Source: Lutispora sp041687175 (GTDB taxonomy: Bacteria; Bacillota; Clostridia; Lutisporales; Lutisporaceae). Taken from it: a DNA stretch of 41,568 bases. The translations under genes were made by a program, and so were the position numbers. Below the pieces are notes generated by a model. It made no database searches and had not been told where the DNA came from. It worked only from the letters and a program-made list of their open reading frames with translations. Shown here piece by piece: positions 24,197-32,700 of this stretch. The DNA lies in NCBI RefSeq assembly GCF_041687175.1, contig NZ_JAWLCK010000013.1, forward strand, positions 1 to 41,568, read 5' to 3'. Position 1 is the stretch's first letter, and each line of letters opens with the position of its first letter.

Positions 24197-25867
24197 ATGA
24201 AAAGATCACTTTCATTGGTGCTCGTAATGTTGCTTGTGCTAAGTTTAGTACTTACAGCATGCGGACCAAAGGCTCCTGCAGAGGAACCAGCAACTCCTGG
24301 TGAAGAACCTGCAGCACAGGAACCAAAAGTATTGAGATTTTCAATTGGAGCAGAGCCTCCAGCACTTGACCAACAGATAGCTACAGATACTTATGCAATC
24401 ATGTTGGGTCACCATCTTTATGAAGGACTCGTTAGAGTTGCAGACAACGGACAGGTAACTCCTGGTATGGCAGAATCCTGGGAAATTTCCGAGGATGGTC
24501 TTACTTACACTTTCCATCTTAGAGATGCTGTATGGAGCGATGGCAAACCAGTTACAGCTCATGATTTTGAGTATGGTTTAAAGAGATTATTGGATCCTGC
24601 TACAGCTTCCGAGTATGCATTCCAGGGCTATTACATTAAAAACGGTGAAGCTTACAACACTGGCAAGATCTCAGATCCTTCCCAGATTGGAGTTAAAGCA
24701 TTAGATGATAAGACTCTTGAAATCACATTGGAAGTACCAACAGGCTATTTCCTAGCTTTAACTAACTTCATATCCTTATTCCCAGTAAGACAGGACTTCG
24801 TAGAAGCTCAAGGAACTGCATATGCTTCTGAAGCTGATAAGATCCTTTACAATGGACCATATGTTATGACAGAATGGAGACATGAAGATGGTCTTGTTCT
24901 TGAAAAGAATCCTAATTACTGGAACAAGGATGCTATAAAGATTGACAGAGTAGAGATTGCTATAGTTACAGACAGCAATACTGCAATGAGCATGTATGAA
25001 GCTGGAGATCTCGACTTTGTAAATCTTCCTCCTGCAAGAGTACAGGAATTTGTTGACAATGGTCAGGCTAAATTCTACTATGACGGTGCAGAATTCTACT
25101 TCCAGTTCAATGTTAAGGGAAGAAATCCTGAAATTGGTAAGTTTGTAGGAAATGCGAACTTCAGAAAAGCATTTGCTTATGCAATAGACAGACAGAATTT
25201 TGTAGATGCAGTTCTTAAGAATGGTTCAGATGCAGCTACAAGATACGTATTACCATTATTGGCTGGCGTAAACGATTTATTTGCTAAAGAATATCCATTG
25301 GAATTCTATCCAAAGAATGCTGACCCTGCAAAGGCTAAGGAATATTTGGATAAAGCATTGGCAGAAATAGGCACAACTATTGATAAGGTTCCTGCTATTG
25401 AATACTTGACTGACGATTCAGATACTGCAAGAACATCAGCAGAAGCTATTCAGGATATGATAGCTAAGAACCTTGGAATAAAACTAGAAATCAAACAGGT
25501 TCCATTCAAGCAGAGACTTGAGCTCATGAACAAAGGCGAATATGACCTTGTATTCGCAGGTTGGGGCCCAGACTACGATGACCCAATGACTTATCTTGAT
25601 TTGTGGGTAATCGGTGGCGGACACAACAATACAGGTTGGGAAGACCAGACATACACTGATATGATCAACTTCTGCAAGACAACTGCAGATGTAAAAGCAA
25701 GAGCAGACAAGATGTTCGAAGCAGAAAAATACTTGCTTGAAAACGGTCCTATAGTTCCTGTATACTTCAGAAGAAGAGCATGGGTACATGTTGATGGCTT
25801 GACAGGATTGGTTAAGAACTTCATAGGCGCTGAAAACGATTTCATGAACGCTGATATTACAAGATAA
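24197..25867 (+). CDS. oppA: Oligopeptide ABC transporter substrate-binding lipoprotein
   Basis: A 556-residue extracytoplasmic peptide receptor of SBP family 5. A lipoprotein signal peptide ends in LTAC with the acylated Cys22, followed by a Pro/Glu-rich linker (about 24-42). The mature part opens with VLRFSIGAEPPALDQQ and shows the family patterns LYEGLVRV, GMAESWEISEDGLTYTFHLRDAVWSDGKPVTAHDF and YDLVFAGWGPDYDDPMTYLD. The start at 24197 follows GGGGG; the frame extends to 24164 without support. First gene of oppABCDF with its own promoter and structured leader. A perfect palindrome after the stop separates it from the permease genes and probably lets the receptor be made in excess. Confidence 0.94.
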   Translation: MKRSLSLVLVMLLVLSLVLTACGPKAPAEEPATPGEEPAAQEPKVLRFSIGAEPPALDQQIATDTYAIMLGHHLYEGLVRVADNGQVTPGMAESWEISEDGLTYTFHLRDAVWSDGKPVTAHDFEYGLKRLLDPATASEYAFQGYYIKNGEAYNTGKISDPSQIGVKALDDKTLEITLEVPTGYFLALTNFISLFPVRQDFVEAQGTAYASEADKILYNGPYVMTEWRHEDGLVLEKNPNYWNKDAIKIDRVEIAIVTDSNTAMSMYEAGDLDFVNLPPARVQEFVDNGQAKFYYDGAEFYFQFNVKGRNPEIGKFVGNANFRKAFAYAIDRQNFVDAVLKNGSDAATRYVLPLLAGVNDLFAKEYPLEFYPKNADPAKAKEYLDKALAEIGTTIDKVPAIEYLTDDSDTARTSAEAIQDMIAKNLGIKLEIKQVPFKQRLELMNKGEYDLVFAGWGPDYDDPMTYLDLWVIGGGHNNTGWEDQTYTDMINFCKTTADVKARADKMFEAEKYLLENGPIVPVYFRRRAWVHVDGLTGLVKNFIGAENDFMNADITR

Positions 25868-25899
25868 TCAAGGATAAAAAAAATAGTTATAAATATGCA

Positions 25900-25931
25900 A
25901 GACAAAGGTATATGTTAACATATACCTTTGT
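25900..25931 (+). terminator. Perfect 32-nt palindrome between oppA and oppB
   Basis: GACAAAGGTATATGTT (25900-25915) is followed at once by its exact reverse complement (25916-25931), with no unpaired loop in the DNA. In RNA it would form a long hairpin ending in CCAUAUUUG. Such hairpins after binding-protein genes usually stabilise the upstream mRNA or partly terminate transcription. An operator is also possible because the repeat is fully symmetric. Confidence 0.6.
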
Positions 25932-26022
25932 CCCATATTTGAGAGAAATATTTCTAAAAATAATCACAATTATTTCACAGAAAATTCACAAATTTAATTC
26001 TAGGTTTGGAGGTGCCTACATT

Positions 26023-26940
26023 TTGTTTAGATACATCTTAAAAAGATTTTTTGTATCGCTTATTACAATATGGATTCTGGCTACCTTGACATTTTTCTTA
26101 GTAAGAATATTGCCAGGTGATCCATTCACAAGCGAAAAGATAACCCCGGAAATAAAGGCCAACATGATGAAGTATTATGGCTTGGACAAACCCTTGCCTG
26201 TACAATATGCAACATATATGGGCAATTTGGTGAAGGGTGATATGGGTTATTCCCTAAGATATAAAAATAGAGAGGTCAACAATATAATAGCTGATGCTTT
26301 TCCAGCTTCAGCAGAGTTAGGAATTCGTTCTTTAGCCTTTTCGGTTACAGTGGGATTGATACTTGGTATTATTGCTGCTCTTAATCATAATAAAGGCTGG
26401 GATTATGCCAGCATGGTTATTGCTGTAATCGGTGTTTCGGTACCCAGTTTCGTAATAGGCGCTTTAGTACAATATTTATTTGGAATACATTGGAAGCTTC
26501 TGCCTGTAGCTCAGTGGAAGAGTTTCGCTCACACCATAATGCCTACTTTTTCCCTTGGATTAGGGACATTGGCTTTGATAGCAAGGTTGATGAGAACCAG
26601 CATGCTTGAGGTGGTAGGACAAGATTATATCAAGACGGCAAAGGCAAAGGGTTTATCTCCTGCACAGGTAACTATTAAACATCAGATAAGAAATGCTATT
26701 CTTCCTGTTGTTACCGTATTAGGTCCTTTGGTTGCTGCTCTGCTTACCGGTACCTTTGTTGTGGAGCAGATATTTGCTATTCCAGGTCTTGGAAGACACT
26801 ATGTGTTGAGCATACAAAATTTAGACTATACTATGGTTATGGGATTGACTATATTCTTCGGAGCGTTCTTGGTATTTATGAACTTCATTGTTGATATAGC
26901 CTACGGTTTAGTAGATCCCAGAATCAGGGTAGGCAAGTAA
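26023..26940 (+). CDS. oppB: Oligopeptide ABC transporter permease OppB
   Basis: A 305-residue inner-membrane permease with about six membrane segments, the typical OppB size. Motifs: FRYILKRFFVSLITIWILATLTFFLVRILPGDPF at the N terminus and, near the C-terminal half, the ATPase-coupling loop EVVGQDYIKTAKAKGLSPAQVTIKHQIRNAILPV. I choose TTG 26023 as the start because GGAGGTG sits 8 nt upstream and it gives the family N terminus; the frame is open to 25912, but that stretch lies in the palindrome and leader. Followed by oppC after 15 nt. Confidence 0.92.
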   Translation: MFRYILKRFFVSLITIWILATLTFFLVRILPGDPFTSEKITPEIKANMMKYYGLDKPLPVQYATYMGNLVKGDMGYSLRYKNREVNNIIADAFPASAELGIRSLAFSVTVGLILGIIAALNHNKGWDYASMVIAVIGVSVPSFVIGALVQYLFGIHWKLLPVAQWKSFAHTIMPTFSLGLGTLALIARLMRTSMLEVVGQDYIKTAKAKGLSPAQVTIKHQIRNAILPVVTVLGPLVAALLTGTFVVEQIFAIPGLGRHYVLSIQNLDYTMVMGLTIFFGAFLVFMNFIVDIAYGLVDPRIRVGK

Positions 26941-26955
26941 GGGAGGAGCAATGAT

Positions 26956-27870
26956 ATGGAAATAAGCAGAGAAAAGTTTAAGCATGTCGGAATAAACGAA
27001 GAAAAAAGCCAATCCATTGTCCGTCCCAGTATGACCTATTGGCAGGATGCTTGGAGAAGATTGAAGAAAAACAAGATTGCTATGCTTGGACTTATTGTAA
27101 TTATTGTTATGACAATAATGTCAATAATAGGACCCATGATGGTTCCTTATAATCATAGCGATAATGATTTGAGTAACACAGATCAATCTCCAAATTCTGA
27201 ACATTGGTTTGGTACTGACGATTTAGGCAGAGATCTATGGGCCCGTGTTTGGATGGGAGCCCGTGTATCGCTCTTTATTGGTCTAATGGCTGCTTTGCTG
27301 GATACGCTCATTGGAATATTGGTTGGAGGCGTTTCAGGTTTTTACGGCGGCAAGATAGACATGCTAATTATGAGATTTATAGATGTAATGATTGCCATAC
27401 CAAGTATGATATTCATAATTCTTATCATGGTTATAGTGGGTTCAGGTGTTGTTCCAATTATCATATCCTTTGCTATAACTGGATGGCTCAGTATGGCAAG
27501 ATTGGTAAGAGGCCAGATATTGCAGCTCAAGGAACAGGAATTTGTTTTAGCTGCCAGAACACTGGGAGCTAATTCTTCAAGATTGATATTAAGACATTTG
27601 ATACCAAATACTTTAGGGGTTATTATAGTAAGTTTGACTATGAGAATACCAAGTGCTATATTTACAGAAGCATTCCTTAGTTTTATAGGATTAGGCGTTA
27701 AACCTCCTATGTCCAGCTGGGGACAGTTGGCATCATCAGGTGCAGCTGTTTTGAGAGTATTCCCATATAGATTGTTTATACCTGCATTTTTCATTAGTAT
27801 AACTATGTTGTCATTGAATTTGTTTGGTGATGGATTGAGAGACGCTCTGGATCCAAGATTAAGAAAGTAG
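26956..27870 (+). CDS. oppC: Oligopeptide ABC transporter permease OppC
   Basis: A 304-residue permease with a long cytoplasmic N terminus (about 1-45), then MLGLIVIIVMTIMSIIGPMM as the first membrane segment, HWFGTDDLGRDLWARVWMGARVSL typical of OppC/DppC, and the coupling loop ILQLKEQEFVLAARTLGANSSRLILRHLIPNTLG. It ends FGDGLRDALDPRLRK, the usual family terminus. GGGAGGAG precedes the ATG. Pairs with OppB to form the membrane channel. Confidence 0.93.
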   Translation: MEISREKFKHVGINEEKSQSIVRPSMTYWQDAWRRLKKNKIAMLGLIVIIVMTIMSIIGPMMVPYNHSDNDLSNTDQSPNSEHWFGTDDLGRDLWARVWMGARVSLFIGLMAALLDTLIGILVGGVSGFYGGKIDMLIMRFIDVMIAIPSMIFIILIMVIVGSGVVPIIISFAITGWLSMARLVRGQILQLKEQEFVLAARTLGANSSRLILRHLIPNTLGVIIVSLTMRIPSAIFTEAFLSFIGLGVKPPMSSWGQLASSGAAVLRVFPYRLFIPAFFISITMLSLNLFGDGLRDALDPRLRK

Positions 27871-27882
27871 GAGGTGTAAGAT

Positions 27883-28905
27883 ATGGAAAAAGAGAAAATA
27901 CTCGAAGTAAAAGATCTGCATGTATCTTTTGACACATATGCAGGAGAAGTTAAAGCTGTTAGAGGAGTATCCTTTCATTTGAACAAAGCCGAAGCTATAG
28001 CTATAGTTGGAGAATCTGGCTGCGGCAAAAGTGTTACTGCCCAATCCATTATGAAGCTTATACCTATGCCTCCAGGAAGGATTAAGAGCGGAAATATTAT
28101 TTTTAACGGTGTTGATATTACGAATTTTTCCGACAAAAAGATGGAAGCCATAAGAGGCTCAGAAATAGGTATGATATTCCAGGATCCTATGACATCCTTA
28201 AATCCAACTATGATGGTTGGTAAACAGATAGCTGAAGGTTTGATAAAGCATCAGCATTTAAGCAAAAAAGAAGCTATGGAAAAAGCTGTAGAGATGTTAA
28301 AATTAGTTGGTATTCCTAATCCCGATAAGAGAGCAGGCCAATATCCTCATGAATTCAGCGGTGGCATGAGGCAGAGAGCTATGATAGCTATAGCTTTGGC
28401 TTGTAACCCAAAACTGCTTATTGCAGATGAACCTACCACTGCACTTGATGTTACTATTCAGGCTCAGATACTGGATTTGATGAAGGAATTAAAATCAAAA
28501 CTTGATACTTCAATAATATTGATTACCCACGATCTTGGCGTTGTAGCAGATATGGCTGAGAGAATAATAGTCATGTATGCTGGAGAAGTTGTTGAGAGTG
28601 GTACTGTAGAAGATATATTCTACAACCCACAGCATCCTTATACATGGGGACTTCTTAAATCAGTGCCAAGACTTGACGCAGAAAATAAGGAACATTTAAT
28701 ACCCATAACAGGTACACCGCCTGATCTTTTCGCCCCACCACAGGGATGTGCCTTTGCTGCCAGATGTAAATATTCAATGGAGGTTTGCTATGAGACTCCT
28801 CCATGCAATATGGAATACAACAAAGATCATTATGCAGCTTGTTGGTTAGGCCATCCATATGCACCTAAGGTTGAGAGACCTATTAAGGAAAGAGGGGTGA
28901 AATGA
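27883..28905 (+). CDS. oppD: Oligopeptide ABC transporter ATP-binding protein OppD
   Basis: A 340-residue ATPase with Walker A GESGCGKS, signature FSGGMRQR, Walker B LLIADEPTTALD and H-loop ITHD. The C-terminal oligo_HPY extension (from about residue 255, LKSVPRLDAENKEHLIPITGTPPDLFAPPQGCAFAARC) carries the cysteines that in related Opp/Dpp ATPases can bind an Fe-S cluster. GGAGGTG precedes the ATG. Its stop overlaps the oppF start. Confidence 0.94.
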   Translation: MEKEKILEVKDLHVSFDTYAGEVKAVRGVSFHLNKAEAIAIVGESGCGKSVTAQSIMKLIPMPPGRIKSGNIIFNGVDITNFSDKKMEAIRGSEIGMIFQDPMTSLNPTMMVGKQIAEGLIKHQHLSKKEAMEKAVEMLKLVGIPNPDKRAGQYPHEFSGGMRQRAMIAIALACNPKLLIADEPTTALDVTIQAQILDLMKELKSKLDTSIILITHDLGVVADMAERIIVMYAGEVVESGTVEDIFYNPQHPYTWGLLKSVPRLDAENKEHLIPITGTPPDLFAPPQGCAFAARCKYSMEVCYETPPCNMEYNKDHYAACWLGHPYAPKVERPIKERGVK

Positions 28906-29861
28906 TGGAAAATAAAAAACTGATTGAAGTAAAAGATCTTAAAAAATACTTTTATGTAGGCGGCAATGCAGTTCTAAAAGCAGTAGATGGATTGAACTTC
29001 TTTATAAGAGAAGGAGAAACCCTTGGCCTTGTTGGAGAATCCGGCTGCGGAAAATCTACAGCAGGGAGAACTATCATAAGGCTATATGAAGCTACAGGCG
29101 GAGAAGTAATCTTTGATGGTATAAATGTTCATAAATTAGATAGAAAACAAGCTAAAGATTTTACAAAAAAAGCACAGATGATATTCCAAGACCCTTATGC
29201 ATCTTTAGACCCAAGAATGACAGTAGGTGACATTATTGGAGAAGGTATAGATATTCATAACCTATACACAGGAAAAGAGAGAATGGAAAGGATATATGAG
29301 CTTTTGCACACCGTAGGACTTAATAGAGAGCATGCTAACAGATTCCCTCATGAATTCTCAGGAGGACAGAGGCAGAGAATAGGCATTGCTCGTGCCTTGG
29401 CTGTGGAACCTAAGTTCATAGTTTGCGATGAGCCTATATCAGCTCTAGATGTTTCCATTCAGGCTCAGGTTGTTAATCTTCTTATCAATCTACAGCAAGA
29501 TAAGAAACTGACCTACCTTTTCATAGCCCATGACTTAAGTATGGTTAAGCATATTTCCGATAGAGTTGGAGTTATGTATTTAGGTACAATGGTTGAGTTG
29601 GCTTCAAGTACAGAGCTATATAAGAGACCGATTCATCCATATACTCAGGCTCTAATGTCTGCTATACCCATTGCAGACCCGGATGTTGAGAAATCAAGAA
29701 AGAGAATTCTACTGGAAGGCGATGTGCCAAGTCCAATTAACCCGCCACCAGGATGCAGATTTAAGGCAAGATGCAGATATGCTACAGATAGGTGCTCACA
29801 GGAAATACCTGAGTTCAGGGAAATAGATAAGGAACACTATGTAGCATGTCATAATGTATAA
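28902..29861 (+). CDS. oppF: Oligopeptide ABC transporter ATP-binding protein OppF
   Basis: A 319-residue ATPase pairing with OppD. Walker A GESGCGKST, signature FSGGQRQR, Walker B FIVCDEPISALD, switch region IAHDLSMV and the C-terminal cysteine-rich GCRFKARCRYATDRC are present. The ATG overlaps the oppD stop by 4 nt (ATGA-type coupling); a second ATG follows immediately, and AGGGGTGA lies just upstream. Last gene of the opp operon. Confidence 0.94.
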   Translation: MMENKKLIEVKDLKKYFYVGGNAVLKAVDGLNFFIREGETLGLVGESGCGKSTAGRTIIRLYEATGGEVIFDGINVHKLDRKQAKDFTKKAQMIFQDPYASLDPRMTVGDIIGEGIDIHNLYTGKERMERIYELLHTVGLNREHANRFPHEFSGGQRQRIGIARALAVEPKFIVCDEPISALDVSIQAQVVNLLINLQQDKKLTYLFIAHDLSMVKHISDRVGVMYLGTMVELASSTELYKRPIHPYTQALMSAIPIADPDVEKSRKRILLEGDVPSPINPPPGCRFKARCRYATDRCSQEIPEFREIDKEHYVACHNV

Positions 29862-29867
29862 TTCTTT

Positions 29868-29932
29868 AGCCTCTAGCCACTAGCTGCTAGCCACTGGTTA
29901 CCAGGATACTAGCTACTGGTCTAGGTAATTAC
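29868..29932. repeat. Composite intergenic repeat, locus C (CTAG-rich)
   Basis: A short block after oppF in which CTAG occurs five times in about 60 bp (CTAGCCACTAGC, TGCTAGCCACTGG, ATACTAGCTACTGG, TCTAGG). Read on the minus strand it gives degenerate 7-bp units like those at loci A, B and D (CTAGTGG, CTAGCAG). It lacks the GGAATACC module. Confidence 0.55.
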
Positions 29933-29965
29933 TAAAGAGTCCTATATGGCTTATAATTAAGTAGT

Positions 29966-29996
29966 AAGTAGGGAATGGTGAAGCCATTCCCTACTT
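29966..29996 (+). terminator. Hairpin after the opp operon
   Basis: A 13-bp perfect stem AAGTAGGGAATGG/CCATTCCCTACTT with a TGAAG loop. The following sequence (CAATACATAAA) is not a U-run. A related hairpin (GGAACGGTT-CAT-AACCGTTCC) occurs in the repeat block near 34185, so this may be part of the same repeat family as well as a terminator. Confidence 0.5.
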
Positions 29997-30048
29997 CAAT
30001 ACATAAAATAAATATGATATATTTATCCAAATACTGAGGGGGAGTCAG

Positions 30049-31680
30049 ATGAAAAAAGGAAAATATATGCCTGTAATTTATACAATAGTAATTATCCTCA
30101 TTATATTTTCTTTTCATACTTATCAAAATCTGGAGCATATAACTTCTTCACCTTCGGACAAGTGGGCAAGAGAACTGTATATAGATAAGAGTCCTTATAA
30201 AAAAACAGTAAGTATAGAAATGAATCAAGATAACATATGGATATTAACTGCCAAAAATGACAGGTTTACCAGAACGATATTAGAGAAGGATAAGGCAGAC
30301 ATCAAGGAGACCGAAGATATTATCATAACCGATGCCGCTTTAAACAAGCTGGTAAAATACCAAGGCATGGAGCCATATATATTCTGGACAGAAAACTATG
30401 AGCTATATGTATCAAGGAAGATAAATGGCAATGCCTATGAGGAGAAAAGCCTCATATTAGATAAGGTAAAGGATTTTCAAGCTTTGTCTCTAGGAGGTAA
30501 TATCTTTCTTGCAGTAGCTGATGAAACAGGCCTTAGGTATTATATGGTTGATGATGAAGGAGCACATCAATTGGGAGAGGTGTATGCCTTTGAAGATCCA
30601 GTTTATGTTTCAGCAGCCATAGATGATGCAGGCATATTACACACTGTTTCTATTAGAGAAGTCTCCCCTATGGAAAAAGAAATTATATATTTGAGTTTTT
30701 TCAGAGGTGAATGGTCATTTAAAGCTCGGAAGGTGGAAAATGCTCAAATTTCAAATGAAAGCATAGGAAATTTGGAAATAGGCCTTGACAATGATTATGC
30801 GTACATTTTTTATGAAAATAATGTCTGGAATAGGGCTGGTCAGACTGCAAAAACCCTATATACTGCAGTGCCGTTAAATGCAGGCCATGGTTTTGAAATG
30901 AACTTTAAGCTTCTTAAATCTCTGGGAAGAGAAAGCCAAACCGATGTTTATGTCAGTGAAGTCAGATGTCCGGATAAGAAGCAAGATGAGCTGACTGCTG
31001 TCTTTATTGAGAATTATTATGATGAAGCAGGTAGTGGCTTCAGGATTGTTAATACTTATTTCAAAAATGGTATCATTAGCAATCAATTGTTTTCTACAAA
31101 GTTGATGGATTTTATAAAAGGCATCAATATGGTTAAGTATGGAGAAAATGAGGCTTTGGTATTCTTAAGAGCAGCGGGAGAATTTAAATATGATGTCTGG
31201 TTTACTGAAACTGGAGAAGAATATGCCGCTATTGCAGGAAAACCAACGAAACAGGATTATTACACAGCCATAGCAAACAGCATATCACCTTTTATAAATG
31301 GGTTGATAATAGCGGTTATTAGAGCTTTTATATTCATACCAGCAATTTTATGGCTTGTTTTTGTAGAGTTTTTCGAAATCAGAAAATTTGCCTGGAATCC
31401 TAAGCTTAATTACTCAATAGCAATAGGACTTTTTATGATTATTAAATTAATAACCGCAAACTCCTATTACACTGGTTTATCATACTATATGATTCCAGGC
31501 TTTATGCAGCCCCCCTTTGTCAAGTACCTGATCATGATTTCTATCAGTGTTATATCATATTTTATGGCAAAGGCATGGAAAAATAGCATTGAAGACTTGC
31601 ATATAATTCCAGAATTTCTATTGTTCATGCTCTACGATTTACTTATTACAATATTTTTATATGGACCTTATATAACATGA
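30049..31680 (+). CDS. Membrane-anchored protein of unknown function
   Basis: A 543-residue protein. Residues about 8-24 form a signal anchor (MPVIYTIVIILIIFSF). Residues about 30-405 are predicted to be outside and are rich in beta-type, aromatic strands repeated at intervals (for example DNIWILTAKNDRF, AYIFYENNVWN, YDVWFTETGEEYAA), reminiscent of a propeller-like fold; this is a weak inference. From about residue 410 there are four hydrophobic segments (FINGLIIAVIRAFIFIPAILW, YSIAIGLFMIIKLI, FVKYLIMISISVISYFM, LLFMLYDLLITIFLYG). GGGGGAG precedes the ATG. It is monocistronic, with a strong terminator after it. I do not recognise the family. Confidence 0.65.
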   Translation: MKKGKYMPVIYTIVIILIIFSFHTYQNLEHITSSPSDKWARELYIDKSPYKKTVSIEMNQDNIWILTAKNDRFTRTILEKDKADIKETEDIIITDAALNKLVKYQGMEPYIFWTENYELYVSRKINGNAYEEKSLILDKVKDFQALSLGGNIFLAVADETGLRYYMVDDEGAHQLGEVYAFEDPVYVSAAIDDAGILHTVSIREVSPMEKEIIYLSFFRGEWSFKARKVENAQISNESIGNLEIGLDNDYAYIFYENNVWNRAGQTAKTLYTAVPLNAGHGFEMNFKLLKSLGRESQTDVYVSEVRCPDKKQDELTAVFIENYYDEAGSGFRIVNTYFKNGIISNQLFSTKLMDFIKGINMVKYGENEALVFLRAAGEFKYDVWFTETGEEYAAIAGKPTKQDYYTAIANSISPFINGLIIAVIRAFIFIPAILWLVFVEFFEIRKFAWNPKLNYSIAIGLFMIIKLITANSYYTGLSYYMIPGFMQPPFVKYLIMISISVISYFMAKAWKNSIEDLHIIPEFLLFMLYDLLITIFLYGPYIT

Positions 31681-31705
31681 TGTTGAATATTTCCCAGGAA
31701 ATACG

Positions 31706-31746
31706 AAAAAGCGACAGCTTATACATAAGCTTGTTGCTTTTTTTTA
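31706..31746 (+). terminator. Rho-independent terminator
   Basis: A-rich 5' arm AAAAAGCGACAGCTTAT pairs with ATAAGCTTGTTGC followed by TTTTTTTT; about 12 bp of stem with one bulge. It ends the gene at 30049-31680. Confidence 0.8.
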
Positions 31747-31767
31747 TATTGGGTTGTATATTGGAGC

Positions 31768-31938
31768 CTACTGGCCCTGGGAGGAGGTTTCTTTTGATAT
31801 ACTAATATTTTTCTTGTTATTTTCTACATAAAATTCACAACCTGTCGATGTAGTGTTAGAAATTTTACCCACATGATCCAAGGTACACATGCCATCCTTT
31901 TGATGTATACAATTTTCAGTACAATTTATAAGAATCAG
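31768..31938 (-). CDS. Small cysteine-rich protein, DUF1540-like, with non-ATG start
   Basis: The minus strand encodes a 56-residue peptide reading LILINCTENCIHQKDGMCTL, then DHVGKISNTTSTGCEFYV, with stop TAG at 31770-31768. The pattern C-x3-C-x7-C-x15-C with QKDG and TLDHV is that of small clostridial DUF1540-type proteins, likely metal-binding (recognition from memory). A perfect GGAGGTG (about 31951-31945) sits 6 nt before a CTG codon at 31938; there is no ATG, GTG or TTG at a suitable distance, so CTG (or ATT just inside) may be the start. It was missed by ordinary start-codon rules. It lies between a plus-strand terminator and the divergent gene at 32027. Confidence 0.65.
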   Translation of the reverse strand: MILINCTENCIHQKDGMCTLDHVGKISNTTSTGCEFYVENNKKNISISKETSSQGQ

Positions 31939-32026
31939 GATAAACACCTCCTATAATAATTTTCTCCAATTGGCTAAAACTAATGTATCAATATTAAGGT
32001 AAATTATAGGATAAGGAGGTACTTCG

Positions 32027-32692
32027 TTGACTTTCGAGGATTTTTCTGTGACAGGAGCTCTTTACCATGTGGTCAGTATCATTGACCTGGAGAAAACCTT
32101 GGCTGAAGGAATACATTTTGATGATAAAATAACTTATTTTGATAAGTATTATGATTTCCATAATTATTTTGATAAATACAGAACTGACAATATTCCATAC
32201 TGGGTCGTGAGAAAAAAGGCCATCTTTGCAAGTATGAATTTTAAGGAAGACCATAATTGGCATTCTCACACAGCGCTATTAAAGGTGAAAGTGGATACTA
32301 AGAAGTGCTGGGTTTGCAATGAAAATAAAGCTAATATTCTATTTGAACCTTTTATTCTACAAAACATAAAAGGTTTTGAAGAGGCTAAAAAATTCATTGA
32401 AGAAAAAGGAGCTAAAATGGTTGAAGAGTATTGGTTAGATTCCCTTAGTATGGATGAGAATATGAGAGTAAGGAGGGATAAAGAAAAGGGATATGATGCA
32501 GAAGTTTTAATTTTTCATGATATCCCTCCAGAAGACATTGAATGCTTGTTTATCATATCGGATCATAGCATAATGTCACCTGATAAATGGCTCTATTATT
32601 TCAACACTGAACTAATATGCCCTAAGTCTCCCGCTCCTAAAGGTATCGGGTGCCAAAAGGCGGTTAAGTTCAGTATGGAGTCGACTAAATGA
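32027..32692 (+). CDS. Unknown protein, possible ADP-ribosyltransferase-fold (DarT-like)
   Basis: A 221-residue soluble protein. It starts with TTG, decided by a perfect AAGGAGGT 6 nt upstream. Near the N terminus LYHVVSIIDLEKTLAEGI (12-29) resembles the opening of DarT/DUF4433-type ADP-ribosyltransferases, where YHxT, a following helix and a glycine shape the NAD pocket. Later GYDAEVLIFHDIPPEDIE (155-172) resembles the strand bearing the catalytic glutamate (AEVLV/AEFLV), which would be Glu159 here. Between them are an aromatic-rich region (35-60) and a WVCNENKAN segment with two cysteines. These are visual similarities only; no DarG-like macrodomain antitoxin is nearby. It converges with the gene at 32701, the stops being 8 nt apart. 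Confidence 0.55.
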   Translation: MTFEDFSVTGALYHVVSIIDLEKTLAEGIHFDDKITYFDKYYDFHNYFDKYRTDNIPYWVVRKKAIFASMNFKEDHNWHSHTALLKVKVDTKKCWVCNENKANILFEPFILQNIKGFEEAKKFIEEKGAKMVEEYWLDSLSMDENMRVRRDKEKGYDAEVLIFHDIPPEDIECLFIISDHSIMSPDKWLYYFNTELICPKSPAPKGIGCQKAVKFSMESTK

Positions 32693-32700
32693 GGTTTTAT

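Noticed and set aside
27342..27935. 197-residue minus-strand ORF across oppC and oppD
   Set aside because: It is antisense to two well-supported genes and has no binding site; long open antisense frames are expected with this codon bias.
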